From Sphaerisporangium rubeum (GTDB lineage Bacteria > Actinomycetota > Actinomycetes > Streptosporangiales > Streptosporangiaceae), in assembly GCF_014207705.1 (NCBI RefSeq), contig NZ_JACHIU010000001.1:4766501-4830500 (forward strand): a stretch of DNA of 64,000 nt, read 5' to 3'. This document shows positions 36,030 to 45,560 of this stretch, piece by piece; position 1 is the first letter of the stretch, and every line of letters starts with the position of its first letter. The notes under the pieces are model-generated. The model worked only from the letters and a program-made list of their open reading frames with translations. It was not told where the DNA came from and did no database searches. The position numbers and the translations under genes are program-made.

Positions 36030-36785
36030 ATGTCCACCTCACTGCGGGGCCGTACGGCCCTGGTCACCGGCTCCACCGACGGCATCGGCGTCGCCGTCGC
36101 CGAGACGCTCGCCGCGCACGGCGCGCACGTCGTGGTCACCGGACGCGACACCGCGCGCGGCGAGAAGGTCGCCGCCGCCATCACCGGTGACGGGGGCCTC
36201 GCCACCTTCGTCCGGGCCGACCTCGGGGACGGCGCGACGGCGGTCCGTGCTCTCGCCGACGCCGCGCACGCGGTGGCGAACGGGCCGCTGGACATCCTGG
36301 TGAACAACGCCGCGCTGCTCATCCCTCTCACCCCGACCGCGGAGACCACCGAGGACCTGATCGACCGCGCGCTCGCGGTCAACATCAAGGCGGCCTTCCT
36401 GCTCACCGGCCTGGTGGCGTCGGCGATGGCCGGACGGGGTCGCGGCGCGATCGTCAACATGGGGTCCATCAGCGGCACGCGCGGCGCGGCCGGCGGCGCT
36501 CTGTACAGCACCACCAAAGCCGCGATGCACTCCTTGACCGCGTCGTGGGCCGCCGAGTACGGCCCCTCCGGCGTCCGCGTCAACTCCGTCGCCCCCGGAC
36601 CCACCGTCACCGACAAGACCCGGGCCTGGATGGACCACCTCACCCCCATCCTGGAGCGCAGCCCGTCCCGCCGCGCCGGCACCCCCGAGGAGGTCGCCGA
36701 GGCCGTCCTGTTCCTGGCCGGCGACGCCGCCGCCAACATCCACGGCGCCGTCCTCCCCGTGGACGGCGGCCTCGCCGCCGTCTGA
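36030..36785 (+). CDS. Short-chain dehydrogenase/reductase
   Basis: A 251-residue classical SDR. Cofactor motif TGSTDGIG (about residues 14-21), NNAALL (about 92), Ser in VNMGSISG and the active-site YSTTK (about residue 158) are all present. VAPGPTVTDKT and PVDGGLA end it. It probably reduces a small carbonyl compound with NAD(P)H, substrate unknown. The ATG is preceded by a GGGGAA site. It is likely repressed by the divergent TetR protein. Confidence 0.88.
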   Translation: MSTSLRGRTALVTGSTDGIGVAVAETLAAHGAHVVVTGRDTARGEKVAAAITGDGGLATFVRADLGDGATAVRALADAAHAVANGPLDILVNNAALLIPLTPTAETTEDLIDRALAVNIKAAFLLTGLVASAMAGRGRGAIVNMGSISGTRGAAGGALYSTTKAAMHSLTASWAAEYGPSGVRVNSVAPGPTVTDKTRAWMDHLTPILERSPSRRAGTPEEVAEAVLFLAGDAAANIHGAVLPVDGGLAAV

Positions 36786-36898
36786 CCCGCGACCCACCGC
36801 GCACGCACTCCGTCCCGCGCCTGCGCACCCCCCGTACGACCGCCAGGAAGTTCTCCACAGGCGCGGGGCCCGTCCCGGACCGGCGGGACCGCCGCACG

Positions 36899-36904
36899 TA
36901 AAGT
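36899..36904 (+). promoter_or_regulatory. -10 box (TAAAGT) for leaderless nadE
   Basis: TAAAGT lies 7 nt before the GTG of nadE at 36912. No ribosome-binding site is seen. Confidence 0.55.
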
Positions 36905-36911
36905 AAGACCC

Positions 36912-38702
36912 GTGCCACAACTGCGAATCGCCCTCGCCCAGACCAACCCGGTGGTCGGCGATCTCACCGCCAACGCCGACAAGCTGATCGAGTGGGCCCG
37001 CGAGGCCTCCGCACGCGGTGCTCATCTGGTCGTGTTCACCGAGATGTTCCTGACCGGCTACCCCGTCGAGGACCTCGTGCTGCGGTCGTCCTTCGTGGAC
37101 GCCTCCGTCGCGGCCCTCACGTCCGCGGCGGAGCGGCTGCAGGCCGAGGGGCTCGGCGACCTGCCGGTCGTGGTGGGGTACGTCGACCGGTCCGGCGTGG
37201 CCCCCCGGGTCGGCCAGCCGAAGGGTGCGCCGCTGGACGCGGCGGCGTTGCTGCACCGCGGCCACGTGGTGACCCGCACGGCCAAGCACCACCTCCCCAA
37301 CTACGGCGTGTTCGACGAGTACCGCTACTTCGTGCGCGGCGACCGCATGCCGATCTTCCGCCTGCACGGCGTGGACGTCGCGATCGCCGTCTGCGAGGAC
37401 CTGTGGCAGGACGGCGGCCCCGTGCTCGCCGCCGGTCAGGCCGGCGCGGGCCTGCTGGTCGTGCCGAACGCCTCGCCGTACGAGCGGGAGAAGGACGACG
37501 TGCGGTTGGCGCTGTGCGCGAGCCGGGCCCGTGAGGCCGGGTGCGCGCTGGCGTACGCCAACCAGGTCGGCGGTCAGGACGAGCTGATCTTCGACGGCGA
37601 CTCCATCGTGGTCGGCGCCGACGGCGAGCTGATCTCACGTGCCGCGCAGTTCCGCGAGGAGTTGCTGGTCACCGACCTCGACCTGCCGGCCGCCGACCCC
37701 GAGGCGCGGCCCGGTTCGTTCCCTGTGGACGCCGGCGACGGCACCACGATCACCGTGGAGCGGCTGGAGCTGTCCGCCGACCCGCTGCCGCCGTACGAGC
37801 CCGAGCCGCCGGTGGTGGCCCCCCGGCTGGACGACCTGGAAGAGGTCTACAGCGCGCTCGTCCTCGGTGTGCGCGACTACGTCACCAAGAACGGCTTCCA
37901 CTCGGTCATCCTCGGCCTGTCCGGCGGCATCGACTCGGCCCTGACCGCCACCATCGCCGCCGACGCCGTCGGCCCCGACCGCGTCCACGTGGTCCTCATG
38001 CCGTCCCGCCACTCCTCGGAGCACTCGATCTCCGACGCGCGCGACCTGGTGGAGCGCCAAGGCGTCAACTCCCGCCTGGTCCCCATCGAAGGCATCGTCG
38101 ACTCCTTCGAGAACGAAGTCGACCTGCACGGCCTGGCCGCCGAGAACCTCCAGGCCCGGGTCCGCGGCATGCTCCTCATGGGCCTGTCCAACGAACACGG
38201 CCACCTGGTCCTCACCACCGGCAACAAGAGCGAGCTCGCCACCGGTTACTCCACCCTCTACGGCGACTCCGCCGGCGGCTTCGCCCCCATCAAGGACGTC
38301 CTGAAGACCACCGTCTGGGCCCTGTCCCGCTGGCGCAACTCACAAGCCGGCCACCCCTCCGACCTCCTCCACCCCTTCCCCACCCCACCCATCCCCGAGA
38401 ACTCGATCACCAAGGAACCCAGCGCCGAACTCCGCCCCGGCCAACGCGACACCGACTCCCTCCCCCCGTACGACGTGCTCGACCACCTCCTGTCCGACTA
38501 CGTCGAACGCGACATGGGGAAAGCCGGCCTGGTAGCCGCCGGCCACGACCCCGACCTGGTCGCCAGAGTCATCCGCCTGGTCGACATCGCCGAGTACAAA
38601 CGCCGCCAGTACCCCCCGGGCCCCAAGATCACCCCCAAGAACTTCGGCCGGGACCGCCGCCTCCCCATAACCAACCGCTGGCGCGAAACCCCCGGTAACT
38701 GA
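36912..38702 (+). CDS. nadE: Glutamine-dependent NAD+ synthetase
   Basis: A 596-residue two-domain enzyme that makes NAD+ from deamido-NAD+, ATP and glutamine. The N-terminal nitrilase domain has the Glu (VVFTEMFLTGYP), Lys (KHHLPNYGVFDEYRYF) and Cys (AIAVCEDLWQDGGP, about residue 163). The C-terminal synthetase domain has the PP-loop LGLSGGIDSAL (about 336) and the TGNKSELATGYSTLYGDSAGG block. Length is close to the actinobacterial form, though shorter than M. tuberculosis NadE (679). It stands alone with its own leaderless promoter and a terminator. Confidence 0.94.
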   Translation: MPQLRIALAQTNPVVGDLTANADKLIEWAREASARGAHLVVFTEMFLTGYPVEDLVLRSSFVDASVAALTSAAERLQAEGLGDLPVVVGYVDRSGVAPRVGQPKGAPLDAAALLHRGHVVTRTAKHHLPNYGVFDEYRYFVRGDRMPIFRLHGVDVAIAVCEDLWQDGGPVLAAGQAGAGLLVVPNASPYEREKDDVRLALCASRAREAGCALAYANQVGGQDELIFDGDSIVVGADGELISRAAQFREELLVTDLDLPAADPEARPGSFPVDAGDGTTITVERLELSADPLPPYEPEPPVVAPRLDDLEEVYSALVLGVRDYVTKNGFHSVILGLSGGIDSALTATIAADAVGPDRVHVVLMPSRHSSEHSISDARDLVERQGVNSRLVPIEGIVDSFENEVDLHGLAAENLQARVRGMLLMGLSNEHGHLVLTTGNKSELATGYSTLYGDSAGGFAPIKDVLKTTVWALSRWRNSQAGHPSDLLHPFPTPPIPENSITKEPSAELRPGQRDTDSLPPYDVLDHLLSDYVERDMGKAGLVAAGHDPDLVARVIRLVDIAEYKRRQYPPGPKITPKNFGRDRRLPITNRWRETPGN

Positions 38703-38734
38703 CTTATCGCGTTCCCCGGCGGACCACCGAGTCA

Positions 38735-38792
38735 CCCGTCCCGCCGAATCAGCCTCAGCAGAGTGGCGCCGCAGCGGCGGGACGGGTTTGTT
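38735..38792 (+). terminator. Terminator after nadE
   Basis: A perfect 12-bp stem (CCCGTCCCGCCG, 38735-38746; CGGCGGGACGGG, 38775-38786) with a 28-nt loop is followed by TTTGTT. It begins 33 bp after the nadE stop. Confidence 0.75.
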
Positions 38793-38835
38793 CGGTCCTC
38801 AGCCTTGCCGAGTGTTTCAGCCTGACCGGTGATGA

Positions 38836-39186
38836 TTATCCCGTGAATTCAATGCGCGAGCTGGTTATCTTGAATGTACAGTTCAGTTGTCCCCAGTTGT
38901 CGACCGTGGATCCGGCGGTGATCCACAGCCAGCTGGAAACCTTGTCGGGCTGAGACTGACATGCGGCGTGATTCCGGTAGTTCCCGGTCACGGTCACGTT
39001 GAAGCAGTGTGCGCTCGTCCCGGTGCTTCCCCAGGTGGAGTAGCAGCCATTGGTGGTGGGACTGGTCCCGCTGGCGAAAGCGGAAGTCGTGGTTCCGGCC
39101 ACCACGCACACGGTACCGAGCAGCACGATCATCGCCTTGCGGCCGAGCCGTAGGCTTCGAGTTGCGACGCGTTTCATCGGGGGCAT
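38836..39186 (-). CDS. Small secreted Cys-containing protein, unknown
   Basis: A 116-residue exported protein. The N-terminus (MPPMKRVATRSLRLGRKAM, then VLLGTVCVVAGTTTSAFAS) is a long Sec signal with a cleavage site near AFA-S. The mature ~75 residues have four cysteines (GCYS, HCFN, ACQS, NCTF) that could make two disulfides, with many Ser/Thr/Asn. I do not recognise the family. The ATG at 39186 has GGAGA about 7 nt upstream; an ATG three codons later is also possible. An in-frame upstream extension of 53 codons is rejected. Confidence 0.6.
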   Translation of the reverse strand: MPPMKRVATRSLRLGRKAMIVLLGTVCVVAGTTTSAFASGTSPTTNGCYSTWGSTGTSAHCFNVTVTGNYRNHAACQSQPDKVSSWLWITAGSTVDNWGQLNCTFKITSSRIEFTG

Positions 39187-39659
39187 TCTGTCATCTCCAT
39201 CCGATTTGAAGCGGTTCCCTGGAGGACCGCTTCCCGTCCCGCGCCAAGTCGGACCCAAAACAAGATTCAATGTGTTTTTTGCCGGAATGCGCGAGAGCCG
39301 ATCCACCTTAAGGAGCATCCAATTTACAGATTTTCGGCCACTCATGACGACCGGTCGAATATCTATTCACCTGGATACTGCTATGCGCATTCCGACGATG
39401 CAAGAAGTTCGACGTTCCATAGCGCTTCGGCATGAGTGGTTTTTTACGGTTGCAACTTTCGCCTGACCGGCGCTCCAGTACGGCAAGACTTGGACTGGCC
39501 GTGCGACGCAGCGGCAACCCGCGGTATGTTCGGCCACCATTGCCGAGTGGCTCGCTCCAGCCCATAAATGATCGGCAATTTACTTCGCATGTCCACGCAA
39601 AAGCCACACGTAGCAATACGCGGTCAAGTTGCCGGCCAGGTCGCGGCCTCGGGGGCTCG
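39187..39659. other. AT-richer intergenic region, no gene seen
   Basis: A 473-bp stretch, clearly less GC-rich than the rest of the window (GTGTTTTTTGCC, AATTTACAG, ATCTATTC). Short frames on both strands lack family features or ribosome sites. It could hold the promoter of the secreted protein or be foreign DNA. Confidence 0.4.
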
Positions 39660-40265
39660 TTACGGACGCAGTCCGGTGAGGACCTGGTCGGCGATGCGTT
39701 CTGCGAGGTCCTCGGGGAGGGGGTCGTCGTTGCCGGGCCACTTGGTGAAGAAGAGCATGGCGCCGGTGAGGGCGGCCATGGCTACCTCGATGTCGGTGTC
39801 GTGGCGGAGTTCGCCGGAGGCCACTCCGCGTTGGATTACTGAGCGGAGGGCTTCGCGGCGGGGGCGGATGGCGATCTCGCGGAAGCGTTCGGCCAGGTGG
39901 GGGAAGCGTTCGGACTCGCTGAGGGCGATGTTCATGATGCAGCGGGTGCGGCGGCTGTGGGACTCGTGCTGCATGACCGACAGGTAGCGCAGGACGTTCT
40001 CGCGGACGGTCGGTGCGTCGAGGTCGGGGAGGGGGGCCTTGAGGCTGGTGAGAGCGTCGAGGACCAGGTCTTCCTTGCCGGACCAGCGGCGGTAGATGGT
40101 CGTCTTGCCTACGCCGGCCCGGGACGCGACGGCCTCGATGGACAACTCGGCCACCGTGGCGCCTTCGGCGATCATGTCGATGGTGGCCTCGATGATCGCC
40201 TTCTCGGCCTTCTCGCTGCGGGGACGGCCCGGCGCGCGGGCCGTCCCAACCTGATCAGTCACCAT
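39660..40265 (-). CDS. TetR/AcrR regulator of the DHA2 exporter
   Basis: A 201-residue TetR/AcrR protein. The DNA-binding helix is AVASRAGVGKTTIYRRWSGKED (about residues 47-68, cut here for length as AVASRAGVGKTTIYRRW). The ligand domain is unassigned. The gene lies 7 bp downstream of the DHA2-type MFS gene on the same strand, so it is probably in one transcript with the exporter. It probably binds the CGATACG inverted repeat ahead of that operon. Confidence 0.85.
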   Translation of the reverse strand: MVTDQVGTARAPGRPRSEKAEKAIIEATIDMIAEGATVAELSIEAVASRAGVGKTTIYRRWSGKEDLVLDALTSLKAPLPDLDAPTVRENVLRYLSVMQHESHSRRTRCIMNIALSESERFPHLAERFREIAIRPRREALRSVIQRGVASGELRHDTDIEVAMAALTGAMLFFTKWPGNDDPLPEDLAERIADQVLTGLRP

Positions 40266-40272
40266 GGTGAAC

Positions 40273-41859
40273 TCACACTACTGCCGGTTCCTTGGTGTCC
40301 GGACTCGCGGCCGGCGCGGCGACGGCCTCCTTACCCGGCAGCCACTTGGCGACCACGGCGGCCCCGAGCAGCGCGACCACGGCGGCGGCGATGGCGGCGA
40401 TGTGCATGCCGTTCATGAACGCCTCCTTGGCGGGTTCCACCAGGGACGCGCCACGCGGGCCGAGCGACTGCGCGACGCCGAGGGTCGCGGTGATCGACTC
40501 GCCGGCGACGTGCCGCGCGTTCTCCGGCAGCGCGGTGAGCGACGCGGCGATGTTGTCGCGGTACACGGCCGACAGCACCGAGCCGAGGATGGCGACGCCG
40601 AGCGCGCCGGCGACCTGCCGCACGGTGTTGGTCATGGCCGACCCGACGCCGGCCTTCTCGCGCGGCAGCGACGACATGACCGCCTCGGTGGCCGGCGCGC
40701 CGATGTTGGCCATCGCGGCGCCTTGCACGAAGCCGAGGACCTCGAACATCCAGATCGGCGTGTCGGCCTGCAGGAAGGCGTACCCGACCAGCACCACCGC
40801 GATCAGGAGCATGCTGAGGGTCGCGACCCGCTTGCCGCCGTACCGCCGCACCATGGTGGCGCTGAGCGGCGAGAAGATGAGTTGCGCCACGGCGAACGGC
40901 AGCACGAGCGCGCCGGCCTGCAGCGGGCCGTACCCCCTCACGATCTGCAGGTAGAACGCGAGGAAGAACATCACACCCATCATCGAGAAGAACACGATGC
41001 CGACGCTGGCGACCGCGGTGGAGAACCGCGGGATCGCGAAGGCGCGCACGTCGAACGCGGGGTGCGCGGTGCGCCGCTCGTGCCAGACGAACACGGCGAG
41101 CACCGCGACGCCGGCGAGGAACGGCAGCCACACCTCGACGTCGGTGATCCGGCCGAGCTCGCCGCCCTTGATGATGCCGTACACGACGCCGACGAGACCG
41201 ACGATGGACAGCAGCACGCCGATCGGGTCGAGCTGCGCCTTGTCGGGGTTGCGGGAGTCCGGCACGATCAGCGCGATCAGCACCGAGGCGATGGCCACGA
41301 CCGGCACGTTGATCAGGAAGACCGAGCCCCACCAGAAGTGTTCGAGCAGCACGCCGCCGGTGATGGGCCCGATGGCGATGGCGAGGCCGACGCCGCCGGC
41401 CCACAGGCCGATGGCCTTGCCGCGCTCCTTGGGTGAGAAGACGTTGGCGATGATCGCGAGGGTGGCCGGCATGACGGCGGCCCCGCCGAGGCCCATGGCG
41501 GCGCGTGCGGCGATCAGTTGCGCCGGGTCCTGCGCGTAGGCGCTGGCCAGGGACGCCAGGCCGAAAAGGATCATGCCGATCTGCAGCATCCGCTTACGGC
41601 CGAACCTGTCACCGAGCACCCCGAAGGTGAACAGGAGGCCGGCGAACACCAGCGTGTAGGAGTTGATGGCCCATTCGAGCTGGCTCTGCGTGGCGCCGAG
41701 CCCTTCCACCGGGTCGGAGATGACCTTGAGCGCCACGTTGAGGATCGTGTTGTCCAGCACGACCGCCAGGAGGCTGAACACCATCACGCCGAGGACTTGC
41801 CATCTGCGCGGGTGTCCCGTCGCCGTTTCCACTCTCTTGCCCCCATTTTGAGCTGTCAC
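40273..41859 (-). CDS. DHA2-family MFS drug exporter
   Basis: A 528-residue, 14-segment exporter of the EmrB/QacA type. [20 protein letters not shown], with the motif D1 Asp, leads segment 1. [20 protein letters not shown] is motif [20 protein letters not shown] (described over about residues 120-140) is the motif-C region. Substrates of the family are toxic cations and antibiotics. The start is uncertain: GTG at 41859 has TATCGA 7 nt upstream, GTG at 41832 is also possible. It is followed by its likely TetR regulator and preceded by palindromic operator half-sites. Confidence 0.87.
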   Translation of the reverse strand: MTAQNGGKRVETATGHPRRWQVLGVMVFSLLAVVLDNTILNVALKVISDPVEGLGATQSQLEWAINSYTLVFAGLLFTFGVLGDRFGRKRMLQIGMILFGLASLASAYAQDPAQLIAARAAMGLGGAAVMPATLAIIANVFSPKERGKAIGLWAGGVGLAIAIGPITGGVLLEHFWWGSVFLINVPVVAIASVLIALIVPDSRNPDKAQLDPIGVLLSIVGLVGVVYGIIKGGELGRITDVEVWLPFLAGVAVLAVFVWHERRTAHPAFDVRAFAIPRFSTAVASVGIVFFSMMGVMFFLAFYLQIVRGYGPLQAGALVLPFAVAQLIFSPLSATMVRRYGGKRVATLSMLLIAVVLVGYAFLQADTPIWMFEVLGFVQGAAMANIGAPATEAVMSSLPREKAGVGSAMTNTVRQVAGALGVAILGSVLSAVYRDNIAASLTALPENARHVAGESITATLGVAQSLGPRGASLVEPAKEAFMNGMHIAAIAAAVVALLGAAVVAKWLPGKEAVAAPAASPDTKEPAVV

Positions 41860-41867
41860 AAAAGTTT

Positions 41868-41934
41868 CGATACGCGGTAGTTTCGCAACGCGACCGTAGT
41901 GGATGCGCCAACGATACGCAACCGTCCCGTATCG
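41868..41934. promoter_or_regulatory. CGATACG operator half-sites between exporter and panB
   Basis: CGATACG (41912-41918) and CGTATCG (41928-41934) form a perfect 7-bp inverted repeat with a 9-bp spacer. A third half-site CGATACG lies at 41868-41874, close to the exporter start. This is a likely binding region for the TetR protein at 39660. The remaining gap to panB (41935-42241) holds no gene. Confidence 0.6.
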
Positions 41935-42241
41935 AAATATCTTCCCAAGTAGGGGGTACGGGTGGTTTCGTACACCTGTCCGGATGCAGACACCCCTGAA
42001 CCGGGCCTTGGGCCGGCCCCGCGGATTCGGCCCGGCCCTCCCGGCCCCTGCGCGTACGGCGGACCAAGTCAAGGGTGAGCGCACCCGGTACGGGGGCAGG
42101 CGGTGCGGAGGAACGGGCACGGCCGCCGGGCTGCGGGGACGAGGAAGGGCACTCCCCGGTGTTGTGATGAAGGTCGCGCGTGCGATGATGCTGACCGTCC
42201 GGGGACGCCACAAGGGCGCCACGAGGCTGGAGGGATCTACG

Positions 42242-43093
42242 ATGTCCTCTGCACCAAGTATGTCCAGCTCACCGACCATGTTGTACGGCGGTAAGGCAGG
42301 CAAGAGGGTGACCGTCCGCGACATCTCCGCCGCCAAGGAGCGCGGCGAGAGATGGCCGATGGTCACCGCCTACGACGCGATGACGGCCCGTGTGTTCGAC
42401 GAGGCCGGCATCCCCGTCATGTTGGTCGGCGACTCCGCCGCCATGGTCGTGTACGGCTACGACTCCACACTTCCCGTGTCCGTCGACGACCTCATCCCGC
42501 TCACCGCGGCCGTCGTGCGGGGCTCCTCCCGCGCCATGGTCGTCGCCGACCTGCCGTTCGGTTCCTACCAGTCGTCTCCGCAGCAGGCGCTGGAGTCGGC
42601 GGCCCGTTTCATGAAGGAGGCCGGGGCCCACGCCGTCAAGCTCGAAGGCGGCCGCCGCGTCCTGCCACAGGTCGAGGCCCTGGTCTCGGCCGGCATCCCC
42701 GTCATGGGCCATCTCGGCCTCACACCGCAGTCGGTGAACGTGTTCGGCGGCTACCGCGTCCAGGGCCGCGGCCAGTCCGGCGACGAGCTCATGGCCGACG
42801 CCAAGGCACTCGAACACGCCGGCGCCTTCGCCGTCGTCCTCGAATGCGTCCCCACCGAACTCGCCGAACGCGTCACCTCGGCGCTGTCGGTCCCCACCAT
42901 CGGCATCGGCGCGGGCCCCGCCTGCGACGCGCAGGTCCTGGTGTGGCAGGACCTCATGGGCCTCACCCCCCAGCCCGCGAAGTTCGTCAAGAAGTACTTC
43001 GACCTGGCCACCGAGATGGACCACGCCGTCCGCGCCTTCGCCGACGAGGTCGTCTCCGGCGCCTTCCCCACCCCCGAGCACAGCTACCGGTAA
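42242..43093 (+). CDS. panB: 3-methyl-2-oxobutanoate hydroxymethyltransferase
   Basis: A 283-residue PanB, first step of pantothenate synthesis (ketoisovalerate + methylene-tetrahydrofolate to ketopantoate). Key blocks: [37 protein letters not shown] (Mg-binding Asp), [24 protein letters not shown] (Lys, Glu), [13 protein letters not shown] and [17 protein letters not shown]. The ATG has GGAGGGAT upstream. It is preceded by a long N-terminal readthrough that is not coding. No other pan gene is nearby. A hairpin terminator follows. Confidence 0.95.
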   Translation: MSSAPSMSSSPTMLYGGKAGKRVTVRDISAAKERGERWPMVTAYDAMTARVFDEAGIPVMLVGDSAAMVVYGYDSTLPVSVDDLIPLTAAVVRGSSRAMVVADLPFGSYQSSPQQALESAARFMKEAGAHAVKLEGGRRVLPQVEALVSAGIPVMGHLGLTPQSVNVFGGYRVQGRGQSGDELMADAKALEHAGAFAVVLECVPTELAERVTSALSVPTIGIGAGPACDAQVLVWQDLMGLTPQPAKFVKKYFDLATEMDHAVRAFADEVVSGAFPTPEHSYR

Positions 43094-43104
43094 CCCGTCC
43101 CCCT

Positions 43105-43131
43105 GCCGTGCCGGGCCCGTCCCGGCACGGC
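43105..43131 (+). terminator. Hairpin terminator after panB
   Basis: An 11-bp stem (GCCGTGCCGGG, 43105-43115; CCCGGCACGGC, 43121-43131) with a 5-nt loop, then CCTTCT. It lies 11 bp past the panB stop. Confidence 0.7.
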
Positions 43132-43135
43132 CCTT

Positions 43136-43290
43136 CTCACACCGCTGCCGAGCGGCAGGTGCCGGCGGTCGCGCGTTCCACGTGACGGGTCCGGTTCGCG
43201 GACCACCTCACACCGATGCCGGGAGATCGGTACCGGCGGTCGCGGTTCGCGGACCGCCTCACACCAATGTCGAGGGGTCGGTGTTGGCGC
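43136..43290. repeat. Imperfect ~51-bp tandem repeat at the dehydratase 3' end
   Basis: GGTTCGCGGACC-CCTCACACC begins at 43193 and again at 43244 (51 bp apart), each followed by similar GATCGGT/GGGTCGGT text. A shorter related unit lies further left (43136-43173). The second unit overlaps the last codons and stop of the dehydratase gene, which suggests the 3' end was duplicated. Confidence 0.5.
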
Positions 43291-44170
43291 CGCAGACGAA
43301 CACGGCCACCCGCTCCCCCGGTTCCGGTACGTAGACCCCTGAGGTGAGCGCGGCCATGGCGGTGGCGCCGGAGTGCTCGGTGGCCACGCGGTACGTGCGC
43401 CACAGGTGGCGGCGCGCCTCGACGATGGCGTCCTCCGCCACCAGGACGGACCGCACGCCGGCGGCGACCACCGTGTCGAAGGCGGCCTTGCCGACCAGGC
43501 TCGCGCCGAGCGCGTCGGCGGCCACCCCGCCGACCTGCACCCGCACCGGGCCGCCGTTCGCCAGCGCGTCGTGCAGCGTGGGGCTGAGGGCCGGTTCCAC
43601 CGCCACGACCGTGGCCGCGCCGTCGAGCGCCGCGGCGACCCCGGCCACGAACCCGCCGCCGCCGACCGCGACCAGCACCGTGTCCACCCCGCCGGTCTGC
43701 TCCAGCAGCTCCAGCCCCGCCGTACCCTGACCGGCGACCACGTCCGGATGCTCGTACGCGTGGATCTCCAGAGCGCCGGTCTCCGCGGCCCGCTTGGCCG
43801 ACGCCTCGTACGCCTCGGCGAAGATGGCCCCGGTCTGGGTGACCCGCGCACCGAGGGCCCGCAGGCCCTCGACCTTCACCGGCGCGCAGATCTCCGGTAC
43901 GAAGATCTCGGCCCGCACGCCGAGCACGCGGGCCGCGTACGCGACACCGACACCGTGGTTGCCGCCGCTGGCGGCGATCACCCCCGCCTCGGGGAGGTCA
44001 CCGGCCGCGAGCATGCGGTTGAACGCGCCACGGGCCTTGAACGAACCGCCGTGCTGCATGAACTCCATCTTCAACGCCAGCTCCGGCGTGTCCTGAAGCA
44101 CCGGCGTGCGGCGCACGTGCGCGCCGATCCGCGCCGCGGCCCGCTCGACGTCCCCACGTGTCACGACCAT
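43259..44170 (-). CDS. Threonine/serine dehydratase-like PLP enzyme
   Basis: A 303-residue fold-type II PLP enzyme. The PLP lysine is in HGGSFKARGA (Lys45). The phosphate-binding loop is ASGGNHGVGVAYAA. GQGTAGLELLEQ and VAVGGGGFVAGV are the substrate and glycine-rich loops. There is no C-terminal ACT domain, so it is the short catabolic/serine-racemase-like form (TdcB or racemase type), not allosteric IlvA. It probably removes water from threonine or serine. A near neighbour is the PLP transsulfuration enzyme at 44324, on the same strand. The start ATG at 44170 has GGGAGCGG upstream. Confidence 0.85.
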   Translation of the reverse strand: MVVTRGDVERAAARIGAHVRRTPVLQDTPELALKMEFMQHGGSFKARGAFNRMLAAGDLPEAGVIAASGGNHGVGVAYAARVLGVRAEIFVPEICAPVKVEGLRALGARVTQTGAIFAEAYEASAKRAAETGALEIHAYEHPDVVAGQGTAGLELLEQTGGVDTVLVAVGGGGFVAGVAAALDGAATVVAVEPALSPTLHDALANGGPVRVQVGGVAADALGASLVGKAAFDTVVAAGVRSVLVAEDAIVEARRHLWRTYRVATEHSGATAMAALTSGVYVPEPGERVAVFVCGANTDPSTLV

Positions 44171-44323
44171 GTACCGCTCCCTCGTCTCGGCACCGAGCCG
44201 GCATTCCGTGCCGGAAGCCGACCCAACGACGATAACGGCCTACCCACCCCGCGCATCCGGCGAAGGTACCGGCTCATGGTCCCTGGCGTGCCGTCCGCGG
44301 CCGGGACGCTCACCCCCGGACGT

Positions 44324-45508
44324 TCACCCGGCGGCCTTGTCGAGGGCCTGCGCGAAGTCGGCCCACACGTCCTCGGCGTGCTCGATGCCGGTCGACACCC
44401 GCACCGTCCCCTGTCCGATGCCGGCCGCGGCCAGGTCCTCGGGGGGCAGCTTGCGGTGCGACGTCGTAGCGGGATGCATGACGAGCGTCTCCAGCCCGCC
44501 GAGGGACGGCGCGAGCAGCGCGAGCCGTACGGCGCTCATGAACCGCTCCCCCGCCTCCCGGCCGCCGGCGAGGTCGAACGCCAGCATGCCGCCGAAGTCC
44601 GGCATCATCGAGGCGGCCAGCTTGTGCTGCGGGTGCGTCGCGAGCCCCGGCCAGTGCACGGCGGCCACGGCGGGATGCCCGGCCAGCCGGGTCGCGAGCA
44701 CGCGCGCGTTCTCGCAGTGCCGTGTCATGCGCAGCGGCAGGGTGCGCATGCCGCGCAGCGTCAGCCACGCGCCGAACGGGTCGGGGGTCGCGCCGAGCTC
44801 GGTCGCCTGCGACCACACCCTGCGGTACAGCGCGTCGTCCCCGAACACCGCGACACCGCCGAGCACGTCACTGTGTCCGCCGAGGTACTTGGTGGTGGAA
44901 TGCAGGACGATGTCCGCACCGTGCTCCAGCGGCCGGTACAACACCGGCGAGGCGAAGGTGTTGTCCACCGCGGATGGCACCCCCGCCTCCCGTGCCACCG
45001 CGCACATCCCCGCGATGTCCGCCACCTGCGTCATCGGGTTCGCGATGGTCTCCAGGTACATCAGCCGCGTCTCCGGCCGGATCGCCGCGCGCGCCGCCTC
45101 CGGGTCGTCCTGCGCCACAAAGGTGACCGAGATCTGGAACCTCTCCACCAGATCCGCGATCAACCCCGCCGTCCCCCCGTACAGGGCCGGCTGCGCCACC
45201 AGATGATCCCCCGCCTTCAGCACCCCCAGCAGCACCGCACTGATGGCCCCCATCCCCGAGGCCGCCGCCACCGCGCCGACCCCGCCCTCCAGCCCCGCGA
45301 CGGCCTCCTCCAGCGTCCGCACCGTCGGATTGCTCATCCGTCCGTAGACGAAGGCGCCATCCGGCCTGCTCAACCCGTCCGACAGCACCTCCGGATCATC
45401 GAACGCGAACCCCGACGTCTGGTACAACGGCGGCGCCATCGGCCGGACCCCCTCCACCGGAGGAACGGGAAGATGGACGGCCCGGCTGTCGAAGTGCATA
45501 GAGGTCAT
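44324..45508 (-). CDS. Cystathionine gamma-synthase/lyase family PLP enzyme
   Basis: A 394-residue Cys/Met metabolism PLP enzyme. Motifs: FVYGRMSNPTVRTLEE (Tyr/Arg phosphate contacts), ASGMGAISAVLL, TRLMYLETIANPMTQVADI, AVDNTFASPVLYRPLEHGAD and the PLP lysine in VLHSTTKYLGGHSDVLGG. The end has HPATTSHRKL and STGIEHAEDVW. Such enzymes act as cystathionine synthase, lyase or methionine gamma-lyase; motifs do not decide. The ATG at 45508 is likely; an ATG three codons later is possible. It is on the same strand as, and upstream of, the dehydratase. Confidence 0.86.
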   Translation of the reverse strand: MTSMHFDSRAVHLPVPPVEGVRPMAPPLYQTSGFAFDDPEVLSDGLSRPDGAFVYGRMSNPTVRTLEEAVAGLEGGVGAVAAASGMGAISAVLLGVLKAGDHLVAQPALYGGTAGLIADLVERFQISVTFVAQDDPEAARAAIRPETRLMYLETIANPMTQVADIAGMCAVAREAGVPSAVDNTFASPVLYRPLEHGADIVLHSTTKYLGGHSDVLGGVAVFGDDALYRRVWSQATELGATPDPFGAWLTLRGMRTLPLRMTRHCENARVLATRLAGHPAVAAVHWPGLATHPQHKLAASMMPDFGGMLAFDLAGGREAGERFMSAVRLALLAPSLGGLETLVMHPATTSHRKLPPEDLAAAGIGQGTVRVSTGIEHAEDVWADFAQALDKAAG

Positions 45509-45560
45509 GCCACCAAGAATGACGCTCGACACCCCATTTGTCAGTTTCTGCCGCCTCGCC

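Noticed and set aside
43259-45508. Dedicated methionine/isoleucine operon of the dehydratase and transsulfuration enzyme
   Set aside because: Same strand but 153 bp apart, with no shared regulatory feature visible, so joint function is not supported.
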